Below, one piece after another: positions 1 through 13,156 of a stretch of 64,000 nucleotides of DNA (positions are counted from its first letter, which is position 1; each line of letters starts with the position of its first letter). This DNA comes from CAVORB01 sp963736235 (lineage in GTDB: Bacteria > Pseudomonadota > Gammaproteobacteria > Chromatiales > Chromatiaceae), in NCBI GenBank assembly GCA_963736235.1, contig CAVTOR010000014.1, positions 44,243 to 108,242 on the forward strand, in the 5' to 3' direction. Under the pieces are notes generated by a model. The model saw only the letters and a program-made list of their open reading frames with translations, had not been told where the DNA came from and ran no database searches. The translations under genes and the position numbers were made by a program.

Positions 1-421
<421 letters not shown>

Positions 422-466
422 AGGCGCACTCCCCTGCGGGCACAAGGATGGCCCGCCTGACGTGTT

Positions 467-493
467 GGCCCCGCTCTGCGGGGCCGATTTTTC
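467..493 (+). terminator. Rho-independent terminator after norB
   Basis: A perfect 8-bp stem, GGCCCCGC with loop TCT and GCGGGGCC, is followed by a T-rich run (GATTTTTC). It lies 46 bases after the norB stop. Confidence 0.8.
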
Positions 494-571
494 TCTCCAA
501 CGCGCCTGCGGATCCAACAATACCCCGGCGCGTCCGGACTGGACAGGCGAGACCGGAGCCAGCCCCATGCG

Positions 572-1960
572 CTAACGTGCCGAGCTCTCACCTCCCGACC
601 GTTCCAGCAGATCGAGCAGCGGCGCGGCCTTGTGGTACGTCTCCTCGTACTCCAGCTCGGGCTCCGAGTCGGCGACAATGCCCCCGCCGGCCCAGAAGCG
701 CGTGACGCCATGCGAGTGCACCAGGGTTCGTATCGCGATATTGGTGTCCATCGAGCCGTCGAACCCGACATAGCCGATGGCTCCGCAATACACACCCCGT
801 CGGTTGGGCTCCAGCTCCTCGATGATCTGCATCGCGCGGATCTTCGGCGCCCCCGTGATCGAGCCGCCGGGAAAGCAGGCGCGCAGGAGATCGAGCGCGG
901 TTCGACCCTCGGCCAGACGGCCGCGTACGGTGCTGACCAGATGGTGAACCCGGGCGAAGCTCTCGATCGCGAACAGCCTGGGCACCTGCACGCTGCCCAC
1001 GGCGCAGACCTTGCCAAGGTCGTTGCGTAGGAGATCGACGATCATGACGTTTTCTGCCCTGTCCTTGGCGCTGTGACTCAGCCGCTCGGCAAGCAGGGCG
1101 TCCTCGGCGCGGTCCCTGCTCCGCCGGCAGGTTCCCTTGATCGGACTGGTCTCGACCTCTCCACCACGCACCCGTAAAAAGCGTTCCGGCGATGAAGACA
1201 TCACCTGGCACTCACCCGTATCCAGGTACGCGCCATACGGCGCGGCGTTGAGCTCGCGCAGCTGCCGGTACGCATCCCAGGGGTCACCTGCGGTACTGGC
1301 GGCGAAGCGGCGGGCGAGGTTGACCTGGTAGCAGTCACCCTCGCGCAGATAGCGCTGGATGCGCGACAAGGCCGCGAAGTAGTCCGCCCGGTCCAGATTG
1401 CATCGGACCGGTCCCGTTACGCGGAACCGACCGCGTGCCGCGAAGCTGCCCGATCGGGATGGCGCGGCCGAGAGCATACCGAGCACCGCACGCGCCCGCT
1501 CCACGGAGGCCGTCACCAGTCGGCTGCGGCGCTGATGATGATCGACCACCAGCGCCCAGTCGTAGATGCCGACGCCCATGTCCGGAATCCGCTCGGCGTC
1601 GGCCGCGAGATTCGGGAGGCGCTCGAGTCGACGCGCGAGGTCGTAGCCGAAATACCCCACGGCGCCGCCGCAAAAGGGCAGTCCCTCGGCCCCGTGCCTG
1701 ACGGCTCCGAGTGCGCGCTGAACGAGGGTGAAAGGATCGTCGGTCGAGACCTCGGTGCGAGAGGCGCTCCGAATCTCCGTCTCGGGGCCTCTGGTCACCA
1801 AACGGACGACAGGATCGGCCGTGATGATGTCATAGCGGCCCTGCGTGCAATAGGGCCGGCAGCTGTCGAGGAAGACGGGCCAGGGTTGCCCCATCAGGGC
1901 GCCGAACAGCTCGGCGCTATCCGATCTGTAAGGCAGTTCCTGAACGACCGTCTGCGCCAT
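572..1960 (-). CDS. pabB: Aminodeoxychorismate synthase component I
   Basis: This 462-aa chorismate-binding enzyme converts chorismate with PabA-supplied ammonia to 4-amino-4-deoxychorismate, for folate synthesis in the cytoplasm. The C-terminal half has the family signatures. PIKGT is present, and its Lys distinguishes PabB from the PIAGT of anthranilate synthase. It also has GSITGAPKIRAMQIIEELEP and a DTNIAIRT segment. No glutaminase domain or PabC fusion is present. It lies upstream of nothing obvious on its strand and is separated from ilvC by about 170 bases, so it is probably its own unit. TrpE is the main alternative, but PIKGT argues against it. Confidence 0.9.
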   Translation of the reverse strand: MAQTVVQELPYRSDSAELFGALMGQPWPVFLDSCRPYCTQGRYDIITADPVVRLVTRGPETEIRSASRTEVSTDDPFTLVQRALGAVRHGAEGLPFCGGAVGYFGYDLARRLERLPNLAADAERIPDMGVGIYDWALVVDHHQRRSRLVTASVERARAVLGMLSAAPSRSGSFAARGRFRVTGPVRCNLDRADYFAALSRIQRYLREGDCYQVNLARRFAASTAGDPWDAYRQLRELNAAPYGAYLDTGECQVMSSSPERFLRVRGGEVETSPIKGTCRRSRDRAEDALLAERLSHSAKDRAENVMIVDLLRNDLGKVCAVGSVQVPRLFAIESFARVHHLVSTVRGRLAEGRTALDLLRACFPGGSITGAPKIRAMQIIEELEPNRRGVYCGAIGYVGFDGSMDTNIAIRTLVHSHGVTRFWAGGGIVADSEPELEYEETYHKAAPLLDLLERSGGESSAR

Positions 1961-2129
1961 ACCGAAGCCAAACCCTGCCCGCTCGGCCCCACCGGTGAGG
2001 CCTATGACCAGCGATCGGGTCCATCACTCGCGAGGCGGAATCAAGGCGTCGGGTGCGGCCGAAGCGAGACCGCGGGCGACGGGTCTCGCCGCGCGGCTCC
2101 CAGCAGCAGAGCGTGATCGCAAGCCCCGC

Positions 2130-3682
<1,553 letters not shown>

Positions 3683-3683
3683 G

Positions 3684-5402
3684 TCAGGCCAGCTCCCTTT
3701 CCGGCGACAGGTGCATCTCGTGGTGCCCCTTGCCCGCCTCGATCATCGGATAGACGTTCTCCGTCGGGTCGACCACCACGTCGAGGAACACGAAGCGGTC
3801 CTTCATACCAAAGGCCTCTTTCATCGCGGCCTCGAGATCGCCCGGCTTGTCCACCCGCATGCCGACATGGCCGAAGCTCTCGGCGAGCTTCACGAAGTCC
3901 GGCAGGGCGTCCACGTACGAGTGCGAGTAGCGGCTCTCGTAGAAGAACTCCTGCCACTGGCGCACCATGCCCATGTAGCCGTTGTTGAGCAGCACCACCT
4001 TGATCGGCAGGTCGTACTGCTTGCAGGTCGCCATCTCCTGGATGCACATCAGGATGCTGGCCTCGCCGGAGATGCAGGCAACCTGGGCGTCGGGAAAGGC
4101 CAGCTGCACCCCCATCGCCGCCGGCAGCCCGAAACCCATGGTCCCGAGCCCGCCGGAGTTGATCCAGCGGCGCGGCTCGTCGAAGGGGTAGAACTGGGCG
4201 GCGAACATCTGGTGCTGGCCGACGTCGGAGGTCAGGTAGAGGTCGCCGTTGGTGACCTTGTACAGGGTCTCCACCGCGAGCTGGGGCTTGATCATGGCGC
4301 TGTTGCGGTCGTAGGCGAGGCAGTCCATGGCCCGCCACTCCTCGATCTGCCTCCACCAGTCGGCGATCGCCGAATGCCCCGGGTCGCCCTTGTGCTCCTT
4401 GAGCAGGCGGACCATGTCGTTGAGCACGCTCGCGACCGGGCCGACGATGGGCACGTCCACCCGCACGTTCTTCGAGATGGAGGACGGGTCCACGTCGACG
4501 TGAATGATCTTCGCGTGGGGACAGAAGTGCTCGATCTTACCGGTCACCCGGTCGTCGAAGCGCGCGCCGATGGCGATCAGGGCATCGGTCTCGTGCATCG
4601 CCATGTTGGCCTCGTAGGTGCCGTGCATGCCCAACATGCCGAGGAACTGACGATCGGTCATCGGATAGGCGCCGAGCCCCATGAGGGTGCTGGTGATGGG
4701 GAAACCGGTTTCCTTGACCAGCTCGCGCAGGGCCTGCGAGCTCTCTCCCAGGATCACGCCGCCACCCGTATAGAGCACCGGGCGCTTGGCGGCGAGCATC
4801 ACTTCCACCGCCTTCTTGATCTGGCCGAGGTGGCCCTTTTGGGCAGGGTTGTAGGAGCGCATCTTGACGTCCCGCGGGTAGATATACGGGATCTTGATGT
4901 TCGGGTCGGTAACGTCCTTGGGGATGTCCACCACCACCGGACCGGGCCGGCCGGAGGTGGCGATGATGAAGGCCTTGCGGATGGTCTCCGCCAGCTTGTC
5001 GACCTCCTTCACCAGGAAGTTGTGCTTGACGCAGGGCCGCGTGATGCCGACCGTGTCGACCTCCTGGAAGGCGTCGCTGCCGATCACCGGCGTCGGCACC
5101 TGGCCGGTCAGGATCACCATGGGGATCGAGTCCATGTAGGCGGTCGCGATTCCGGTTACCGCGTTGGTTGCCCCGGGACCCGAGGTAACCAGACAGACGC
5201 CGCACTTTCCGGTGGCGCGCGCATAGCCGTCGGCGGCATGGCTCGCCCCCTGCTCATGCCGGACCAGGATGTGCTTGACCTTGTCCTGCTTGAACAAGGC
5301 ATCGTAGATGTGCAGCACGGCGCCCCCGGGATACCCGAAGACATACTCCACCTGTTCGTCGATCAAGGCCTGAACGACGATCTCGGCACCACTCAATTCC
5401 AC
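3684..5402 (-). CDS. ilvB: Acetolactate synthase large (catalytic) subunit
   Basis: This 572-aa ThDP-dependent enzyme condenses two pyruvates to acetolactate, or pyruvate with 2-oxobutyrate. The N-terminal ThDP domain carries the catalytic Glu in VRHEQGASHAADGYARATG. The central domain has the FAD-binding region (GARFDDRVTGK), and the C-terminal domain has the Mg/ThDP motif, present as GEASILMCIQE followed by NNGYMGMVRQWQ. It is the first gene of ilvBNC. I see no leader peptide rich in branched-chain codons in the 390 bases upstream. Confidence 0.95.
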   Translation of the reverse strand: MELSGAEIVVQALIDEQVEYVFGYPGGAVLHIYDALFKQDKVKHILVRHEQGASHAADGYARATGKCGVCLVTSGPGATNAVTGIATAYMDSIPMVILTGQVPTPVIGSDAFQEVDTVGITRPCVKHNFLVKEVDKLAETIRKAFIIATSGRPGPVVVDIPKDVTDPNIKIPYIYPRDVKMRSYNPAQKGHLGQIKKAVEVMLAAKRPVLYTGGGVILGESSQALRELVKETGFPITSTLMGLGAYPMTDRQFLGMLGMHGTYEANMAMHETDALIAIGARFDDRVTGKIEHFCPHAKIIHVDVDPSSISKNVRVDVPIVGPVASVLNDMVRLLKEHKGDPGHSAIADWWRQIEEWRAMDCLAYDRNSAMIKPQLAVETLYKVTNGDLYLTSDVGQHQMFAAQFYPFDEPRRWINSGGLGTMGFGLPAAMGVQLAFPDAQVACISGEASILMCIQEMATCKQYDLPIKVVLLNNGYMGMVRQWQEFFYESRYSHSYVDALPDFVKLAESFGHVGMRVDKPGDLEAAMKEAFGMKDRFVFLDVVVDPTENVYPMIEAGKGHHEMHLSPERELA

Positions 5403-5789
5403 TTGCGTGACCCTCCGTCAGGCCCGCTGCCGGCAGCCATCCGGCCGCAGCATCGGGGTGTGCCGCCGATTCCGGCCACTGTCCGGGTGACCTTTCGTGC
5501 CGCGAGTTGAGATCCTGGCTCGGCCGAGCGGGGCATGGCCGCCTAGGCGGCGGGCTCGTCTGCAAGGACCTTCCCGGAGCCATGGGCGGGGAAGACAATA
5601 AGATAACGGCGAAAAGATGAAAAGCTACAGGAGATGTCGCGCCCCGGTCAAGATAAACGCTGAGAAAGGAGGGCGTTGCGGCGAAACCGCCCGCGGGTTG
5701 CATCCGGCGCCTCGCGTCCGATAATGCCAGTTGACGCGGCCGGGCCTCGGCCGAACCGGAAACATGAATCCGCCCTGGATAAAACTACA
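5403..5789. other. Intergenic region between divergent ilvB and the DUF4124 gene
   Basis: These 387 bases must hold promoters for both flanking genes. I find no convincing leader peptide, attenuator or operator. Open frames here look like non-coding shadows. Confidence 0.5.
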
Positions 5790-6248
5790 ATGCACAAGCG
5801 TGTCGGGACTCTCTTGTATGCCGTAAGCGTCTCCCTGGTTTCCCTGCCCGCATCCTCCGGTGTCTATCGCTGGGTGGACGAGAATGGCGTGACCGTTTAC
5901 TCGCAGAATGCGCCGCCCGCCGGTGATGCGGTGAGGATCAAGCCGCAGCCCGGCCCCAGTCCCGCGGATCAAGCGGCGGCTCAAGAGCGGCTGAAAGCCC
6001 AGCTCGAGCAGTCCATGGACGCCGAGGAGGAACGTAGGCAGGTCGAGGAGGAGCGGGCGAAAGAGGCCGAACAGGCAACCGCGAAGGCCGACGCCTGCAA
6101 GGCCGCGCGCGACAACCTGTCGACCCTGCAGAACCTGGGCAACCGGATGGTGCGCACGGCAGACGGCCGCTACCTGCGCCTAAGCGAGGAGGAGGTAGCG
6201 ACCAAGATCAAGGAAGCCCAATCGCAAGTGGACGAGTACTGCAACTGA
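5790..6248 (+). CDS. DUF4124-domain secreted protein
   Basis: This 152-aa envelope protein of unknown function has an N-terminal signal peptide (LLYAVSVSLVSLPASS) followed by the DUF4124 signature GVYRWVDENGVTVYSQNAPP. A Pro-rich stretch and then a charged helical, probably coiled-coil, segment rich in Glu, Ala and Arg make up residues 70-125. I chose the ATG at 5790 because it places the signal peptide at the N-terminus; the frame is open 38 codons further upstream. DUF4124 proteins are common in gammaproteobacteria, and no reaction is known. Confidence 0.8.
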   Translation: MHKRVGTLLYAVSVSLVSLPASSGVYRWVDENGVTVYSQNAPPAGDAVRIKPQPGPSPADQAAAQERLKAQLEQSMDAEEERRQVEEERAKEAEQATAKADACKAARDNLSTLQNLGNRMVRTADGRYLRLSEEEVATKIKEAQSQVDEYCN

Positions 6249-6266
6249 GAAGAGGGAGGACAAGCC

Positions 6267-6611
6267 TTGCCCACGCTCACAATTCAGACCAACGTCGAGA
6301 TCCCGATCGGGCGCCGCAAGGTCGTCCTCGAGGCCGCCTCTTCCACCGTCGCCGAGCAGCTCGGCAAACCGGAGAGCTATGTCATGGTCCTGCTGGAGAC
6401 CAACAGCGACATGATCTTCGCCGCCAGCGGTGCGCCGATGGCCTACCTGGAGCTGAAAAGTCTGGGCCTGCCCGAGGAGCGCACACCGGATCTCTCCGCC
6501 GCCCTGTGCGGCTTCATGGAGCAGCATTTCGGTGTTCCGCCCGCCCGGGTGTACATCGAGTTCGCCTCTCCGCCACGCCACCTTTTCGGGTGGAACGGCG
6601 GCACCTTTTGA
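6267..6611 (+). CDS. MIF/phenylpyruvate tautomerase family protein
   Basis: This 114-aa protein belongs to the macrophage migration inhibitory factor-like branch of the tautomerase superfamily. The start is TTG, supported by a strong AGGGAGGA site 6 bases upstream, and it puts Pro directly after Met. After Met removal Pro1 is the catalytic base in this family. The C-terminal pattern (RVYIEFASP, then FGWNGGTF) is typical. The physiological substrate is unknown. It lies 18 bases after the DUF4124 gene and may be co-transcribed with it. Confidence 0.85.
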   Translation: MPTLTIQTNVEIPIGRRKVVLEAASSTVAEQLGKPESYVMVLLETNSDMIFAASGAPMAYLELKSLGLPEERTPDLSAALCGFMEQHFGVPPARVYIEFASPPRHLFGWNGGTF

Positions 6612-6700
6612 CGCAGGACCTCGACAGGGCCACCTCAGCGGTTGTGAGTAATCGGCGGGGCAAATAGAATGCCAAAATTTGCCCCGTTGCCCGAGACGTC

Positions 6701-8428
<1,728 letters not shown>

Positions 8429-8506
8429 GAAAATCGAACTCCAACCATCCGCACGCCGCGCCCGGAACCTAGCGGCGCCACCAACCGCAAGGGAATCACC
8501 GATCTA

Positions 8507-9022
8507 ATGAGCAAAGAGCAATCCTTCGAGCGCGACCAGCTGCTGGACTGCGGCCACGGCCGCATGTTTGGTCCTGGCAACGCACAGCTGCCGACCCCCA
8601 ACATGCTGATGATGGACCGCATCCTGCGCATCGCCGACTTCGGCGGTGCCTACGGCAAGGGGGAGATTCTGGCGGAGCTCGACATCAAACCCGACCTCTG
8701 GTTCTTCGGCTGCCACTTTCCGGGTGATCCGGTGATGCCCGGCTGCCTGGGATTGGATGCGCTATGGCAACTGGTCGGCTTCTACCTGGCCTGGGTCGGA
8801 AACCCCGGACACGGGCGCGCGCTGGGCGTCGGCGAGGTCAAGTTCACGGGCCAGGTGCTGCCCACCGCAAGCAAGGTGACCTATCACATCGACATGAAGC
8901 GCGTAATCGCCCGTAGGCTGGTGCTCGGCATCGGCGACGGCGCCGTGAAGGTCGATGGGCGCGAGATCTACGCCGCCAAGGACTTGCGGGTGGGCTTGTT
9001 CACCTCCACCGAGGGCTTCTGA
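8507..9022 (+). CDS. fabA: 3-hydroxydecanoyl-ACP dehydratase/isomerase
   Basis: This 171-aa bifunctional enzyme dehydrates 3-hydroxydecanoyl-ACP and isomerises trans-2- to cis-3-decenoyl-ACP, opening the anaerobic unsaturated fatty acid pathway. The active-site His segment [25 protein letters not shown] is present. The length distinguishes it from the shorter FabZ. FabA is typical of gammaproteobacteria. A terminator lies about 80 bases downstream. Confidence 0.95.
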   Translation: MSKEQSFERDQLLDCGHGRMFGPGNAQLPTPNMLMMDRILRIADFGGAYGKGEILAELDIKPDLWFFGCHFPGDPVMPGCLGLDALWQLVGFYLAWVGNPGHGRALGVGEVKFTGQVLPTASKVTYHIDMKRVIARRLVLGIGDGAVKVDGREIYAAKDLRVGLFTSTEGF

Positions 9023-9102
9023 TCCATTCGGCATCGCGACCGGGCTCTCGGATACCTCCGTCAGTTGCGGATCGGATGCCGTTTGATCCTCCCAGATAAA
9101 GC

Positions 9103-9135
9103 AGGGGGTTAGGCGGCATTGCCTGCCCCTTTTTT
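9103..9135 (+). terminator. Rho-independent terminator after fabA
   Basis: An inverted repeat (GGGGTTAGGC, loop, GCCTGCCCC) is followed directly by a run of six T. Confidence 0.8.
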
Positions 9136-9265
9136 GTTGAACGGGCGGTTTAGAGGGGTACTTTTTGCCCTCGGAGCGGAAAATTGCCCATAAAGGCACC
9201 TCAGGAGTCGTCGGCGGACGAGACCACTACTCCTACCCTACAGCCCGATAAGCGCCCGCAAGCAC

Positions 9266-9271
9266 TATAAT
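9266..9271 (+). promoter_or_regulatory. Possible -10 element of the 57-aa protein gene
   Basis: A consensus TATAAT hexamer sits 36 bases before the ATG at 9308. The -35 region is not clear. Confidence 0.4.
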
Positions 9272-9307
9272 TTTGGTAGAAGGACCGCAACCGAAGGGAG
9301 GTGTATT

Positions 9308-9481
9308 ATGGCAACCAGCTTCAAAGAAGCACTCGAGGCCTTGGTGAACGAGCGGATCGCGCAGGGAGAAGATCCCAAGGATCTGTTCGAAGAGCTTGCG
9401 AGAGAGGCGAACCTGGTGTTCGGCCATTACAACCTGGAGTATGAGTTCGGGTTGTTGACCAGGAAACCCGAAGCCGCATAA
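9308..9481 (+). CDS. Small soluble protein of unknown function (57 aa)
   Basis: The ATG is preceded by a strong AAGGGAGGTG ribosome-binding site and a TATAAT hexamer further upstream. The product begins MATSFKEALEALVNERI and ends LLTRKPEAA. It is predicted to be mostly helical and acidic, with DPKDLFEELAREANLVFGHYNLEYEFG in the middle. There is no signal peptide, Cys or membrane segment. I do not recognise a family. The translation signals make it a credible gene rather than a chance frame. Confidence 0.65.
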   Translation: MATSFKEALEALVNERIAQGEDPKDLFEELAREANLVFGHYNLEYEFGLLTRKPEAA

Positions 9482-9874
9482 ACGGCCTAATCGACCCCGC
9501 AAGGTGCGCAACGACGGCCATACATTTCGCTGCGCACCGGCGGACTCCAGGGCTTCAATGGTGGTTTTCTTCTGCAAGGAAGCGCGCAACGCCCCTCGCA
9601 TCGGCGATCTTCAACGCCTTACGCCCTCGCGGGTCTTATCAGGGAGATCGCGGCGATCGTAGTGCTGGGAGAGCCAATGTCCTCCGTGGCGTGTCCCGGG
9701 GTGCGGTTGCGCGTCTCTGAACCGAATCAGCCCGATCCCCATTTCGAGTTTTTTTCGTCCGGCCGATCCCGCTCCGGCCCTGCCACCCTCAACGGACGCG
9801 CGCGGTAGCGTAAGCGTAAACTTGCGCGATTGCGGCGGACTTCCACCCCTCAGCACCCAGAGATCGGAGCTCAA
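9482..9874. other. Intergenic region before the MacA-like gene
   Basis: I see no supported gene or RNA in these 393 bases. A short Shine-Dalgarno-like GGAG lies just before the next start. Confidence 0.45.
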
Positions 9875-11068
9875 ATGTCTCGGCGAACCGCCATTGCCAT
9901 TCTCGCGGTCTTTGTCCTCGGCGGGGTCGCCGCGGGACTCTGGTGGGCGCGCGATACCCCCGACGAAGCGCAGAAAACTGCCTACACGCTGGCGCCCATC
10001 GAGCGCGGCCCGATCACCGCCGTGGTCTCGGCGACTGGATCACTGAGCCCGGTCAACACGGTGCAGGTCGGCAGCCAGGTCTCGGGAACGATCCAGCGGC
10101 TGGAAGCCGACTTCAACGACCAAGTGAAGCAGGGACAGATTATCGCCCAGATCGATCCGGCCATCTTCAAGGCCAAGCTGGCCGAGGCGCAGGCGAACCT
10201 GGAGAACGCCGAGGCCCAGCGCGACAAGGCCGCGGTCGCCGTTGCAGAGGCGAAACGCGAACTCGAGCGTGTGGCGGAGATGCACGGCAAGCGCCTGGCC
10301 GCCGCCAGCGAGCTCGACACGGCGCGCTTCGCCCATGACTCGGCGCTGGTCGAGCATCGGGTGAAGGAGGCGGCCGTGGCCCAGGCGAAGGCCGCACTCC
10401 AGCGTGAGCAGGTCAACCTGGATTACACCACCATCTTCGCCCCCACCGACGGGGTGATCGTCTCCCGCGACGTCGACGTCGGCCAGACGGTCGCCGCGAG
10501 CCTCCAGGCCCCGACCCTGTTCACCATCGCCAACGACCTCACCCGCATGCAGGTGGAGGCCGACGTGGACGAGTCCTTCATCGGCACGGTCCGGGAGGGG
10601 CAGCCGGTGACCTTTACCGTGTTCGCCTACCCGGAGCGCATATTTCGCGGCGAGGTCGAGCAAGTGCGCCTGCAACCGAAGGTCGAGGCCGGGGTGGTCA
10701 AGTACAACTGCATCATCCGCGTGAACAACGACGACCTGGCCCTCAAGCCCGGCATGACGGCCACCGTACTGATCGACGTGGACCGGCGCGAGGACGCCTG
10801 GCAGGTTCCCCATGCCGCGCTGCGCTTCGTCCCCGACTGGCCCCAGGAGCGGCTGGACAAGTTGCGTGCGGACGTGAAGGACGCCGAGGGCATCATCTGG
10901 CGCGCCGAGGGCGAGGGGTTGGCGCCCATGACGGTGACCACCGGCATCGTCGGCGAGAAGCTGACCCAGATCGAGGGCGCCGATCTGAATCCGGACATCA
11001 AGATCGCCGTACCTGGCGCGCGCAAGGAGACCACCCGGCGGCGCAGCTTCGGCCTCAGCCTGTTTTGA
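9875..11068 (+). CDS. macA: Periplasmic adaptor (membrane fusion) protein of a MacAB-type exporter
   Basis: This 397-aa HlyD-family protein is anchored by an N-terminal helix (AIAILAVFVLGGVAAGLWW). It should link the inner-membrane ABC transporter to an outer-membrane channel. A lipoyl half-domain (VSATGSLSPVNTVQVGSQVSG) is followed by a long Ala/Glu-rich coiled-coil hairpin at about residues 90-185, the second lipoyl half (APTDGVIVSRDVDVGQTV) and a beta-barrel. The start at 9875 was chosen because it gives a proper membrane anchor. It is six bases from the ATPase gene. The substrate cannot be told from sequence. Confidence 0.85.
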   Translation: MSRRTAIAILAVFVLGGVAAGLWWARDTPDEAQKTAYTLAPIERGPITAVVSATGSLSPVNTVQVGSQVSGTIQRLEADFNDQVKQGQIIAQIDPAIFKAKLAEAQANLENAEAQRDKAAVAVAEAKRELERVAEMHGKRLAAASELDTARFAHDSALVEHRVKEAAVAQAKAALQREQVNLDYTTIFAPTDGVIVSRDVDVGQTVAASLQAPTLFTIANDLTRMQVEADVDESFIGTVREGQPVTFTVFAYPERIFRGEVEQVRLQPKVEAGVVKYNCIIRVNNDDLALKPGMTATVLIDVDRREDAWQVPHAALRFVPDWPQERLDKLRADVKDAEGIIWRAEGEGLAPMTVTTGIVGEKLTQIEGADLNPDIKIAVPGARKETTRRRSFGLSLF

Positions 11069-11074
11069 GCCACC

Positions 11075-11755
11075 ATGGCCGCGCCCCTCATCGAGATCCG
11101 CGACCTCCGAAAGGTCTACGCCCTGGACGGGGTGGAGATCCAGGCGCTGCGCGGCATCGACCTCACCGTCGAGGAGGGGGAGCTGATCGCCATCATGGGG
11201 CCGTCCGGCTCCGGCAAGTCGACCCTGATGAACATCCTCGGCTGCCTGGACGTGGCCGATTCAGGCACCTACCGGCTGCGGGGCGAGGACGTGACCCGCA
11301 TGAGCCCGGACCAGCTCGCGCGCCTGCGCAACCGGGAGATCGGCTTCGTGTTCCAGAGCTTCAACCTGCTGCCGCGCACCAGCGCCCTGGAGAACGTGGA
11401 GACGCCCCTGGTCTACGCGGGAGTTGGCCGGCAAGAGCGCCATGCGCGCGCCCGCGAGGCCCTGGAGCGCATGGGCCTGGGCGAACGGCTGATGCACCTG
11501 CCGAATCAGCTCTCGGGGGGGCAGCAGCAGCGGGTCGCCATCGCCCGCGCCCTGGTCACCCGCCCCGCCCTCCTGCTGGCGGACGAGCCCACCGGCAACG
11601 TGGACACGGCCACCACCGAGGAGATCCTGAGCGTGCTCGAGGCCCTGAATCGCGAGGGACTCACCATCGTCCTCATCACCCACGAGCCGGACGTGGCCGG
11701 GCGCGCCCGGCGCGTGCTGACCGTGCGCGACGGGCGGCTGGAGCTGCACCCGTGA
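11075..11755 (+). CDS. ABC transporter ATP-binding protein (MacB/LolD type)
   Basis: This 226-aa ATPase has Walker A GPSGSGKST, a Q-loop in FVFQSFNLL, the signature LSGGQQQRVAIARAL, Walker B LLLADEPTGNVD and the switch His in LITHEP. It energises the adjacent FtsX-type permease. In classical MacB the ATPase and permease are one chain; here they are two genes whose ends overlap (GTGA). Confidence 0.93.
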   Translation: MAAPLIEIRDLRKVYALDGVEIQALRGIDLTVEEGELIAIMGPSGSGKSTLMNILGCLDVADSGTYRLRGEDVTRMSPDQLARLRNREIGFVFQSFNLLPRTSALENVETPLVYAGVGRQERHARAREALERMGLGERLMHLPNQLSGGQQQRVAIARALVTRPALLLADEPTGNVDTATTEEILSVLEALNREGLTIVLITHEPDVAGRARRVLTVRDGRLELHP

Positions 11756-12966
11756 GTTGGACCGCCGCGCTGGCGCTTGCGCTCCGCGCCCTCTGGCGCA
11801 ACAAGACGCGGGCCATGCTGACCACGCTCGGCGTGATCATCGGGGTCGCCTCCGTGATCGCCATGGTGGCCATCGGCGCCGGCGCCCAGCAGCGCATCGC
11901 CCAGCAGCTCGAGAACATGGGCACCAACAGCCTGGTGATCCGCCCCGGCACGGTGACCCGGGGAGGGGTGCGCACGGGCGCCGGTACCACCACCAGCCTG
12001 ACCCTGGGCGATGCGGCCGCTATCGCAGAGCTGCCGGACGTGGTCGGGGTAGCACCCAGCGTCCAGGCCACGGCGCAGGTGCGCTACCGGGGCGCGAATT
12101 GGGGGACCGCCATCCAGGGGGTGACGCCGGAGTACTTCTCGGTGCGCAGCTGGCCGTTGGTGTCGGGCGAGGTGTTCGCCCAGCCGCAGGTGGAGGCCGC
12201 TGGGCAGGTGTGCGTCCTGGGTCAGACGGTCGCGCGCGAGCTGTTCGGACTGCTGGACCCGATCGGGGAGAACATCGTGATCACGGGCCTGCCCTGCCGG
12301 GTGATCGGCGTCCTGGCCGAGAAGGGGGCGACCGCCTGGGGCTCGGACCAGGACGACGCCATCTTCATGCCGATCACGGCGGTACAGCGCAAGCTCAAGG
12401 GCATCACCCACATCGACCGCATCGAGCTCACCACCACCGGACGGGAGGCGACGTTCCGCGCCACCGAGGAGATCAAACGCCTGCTGCGCCAGCGCCACCG
12501 CTTGGCGGAGGACGCGGACGACGACTTCCGCATGTACAACCGGGCCGAGCTGGCCCAGACCTCCGAGGAGAGCGCCCGGGTATTCACCTGGCTGCTCGGG
12601 AGCATCGCCTCCGTCTCCCTGCTGGTGGGCGGCATCGGGATCATGAACATCATGCTGGTGTCGGTGACCGAGCGAACCCGGGAGATCGGCATCCGCATGG
12701 CCCTGGGCGCCCGGCCGCGGGACATCCTGTGGCAGTTCCTGCTGGAGGCCCTGGTGCTCTCCGGGGTCGGCGGGATGGTGGGCATATTGCTCGGCCTGGG
12801 CGGCGCCGGCGCGGTGGCCCGCTTCTCCCAGCTGCCCGTGGAGGTCACCCCCGCCTCGGTCCTGATCGCGTTCCTCTTCGCCGCCCTGGTGGGCGTCTTC
12901 TTCGGTCTGCACCCTGCCCGCAAGGCCTCGCGCCTGCGCCCGATCGACGCCCTGCGTTACGAATAA
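11752..12966 (+). CDS. MacB-type ABC transporter permease
   Basis: This 404-aa FtsX-family permease begins with the GTG at 11752, overlapping the ATPase stop by four bases. It has an N-terminal transmembrane helix (TLGVIIGVASVIAMVAIGAG), a large periplasmic domain at about residues 50-280 and three C-terminal helices that include VGGIGIMNIMLVSVTERTREIG, a hallmark of the family. It probably exports a peptide, lipid or antibiotic with the adaptor encoded upstream. Confidence 0.92.
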   Translation: MSWTAALALALRALWRNKTRAMLTTLGVIIGVASVIAMVAIGAGAQQRIAQQLENMGTNSLVIRPGTVTRGGVRTGAGTTTSLTLGDAAAIAELPDVVGVAPSVQATAQVRYRGANWGTAIQGVTPEYFSVRSWPLVSGEVFAQPQVEAAGQVCVLGQTVARELFGLLDPIGENIVITGLPCRVIGVLAEKGATAWGSDQDDAIFMPITAVQRKLKGITHIDRIELTTTGREATFRATEEIKRLLRQRHRLAEDADDDFRMYNRAELAQTSEESARVFTWLLGSIASVSLLVGGIGIMNIMLVSVTERTREIGIRMALGARPRDILWQFLLEALVLSGVGGMVGILLGLGGAGAVARFSQLPVEVTPASVLIAFLFAALVGVFFGLHPARKASRLRPIDALRYE

Positions 12967-13156
12967 CCGGTGTTCGCCGATCGGCTCCAGGATACCGAAT
13001 TGCCGGCACAGTCCCCGCGGTCGACGGTGCCCAGCACCCTGCCACCCGGACTATCCACCGCTCACGCGTGTCCAAAGATCGTCACCAACTTCCTGCGCGA
13101 GCAGCCCGAATCCCAAGCAGTCGTCCTAGCGAGCCTCGGCCAGGTTGCGCCGGCGG

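Noticed and set aside
5403..5703. Leader peptide and attenuator for ilvBNC
   Set aside because: No short frame rich in Ile, Leu or Val codons and no terminator/antiterminator pair was found.
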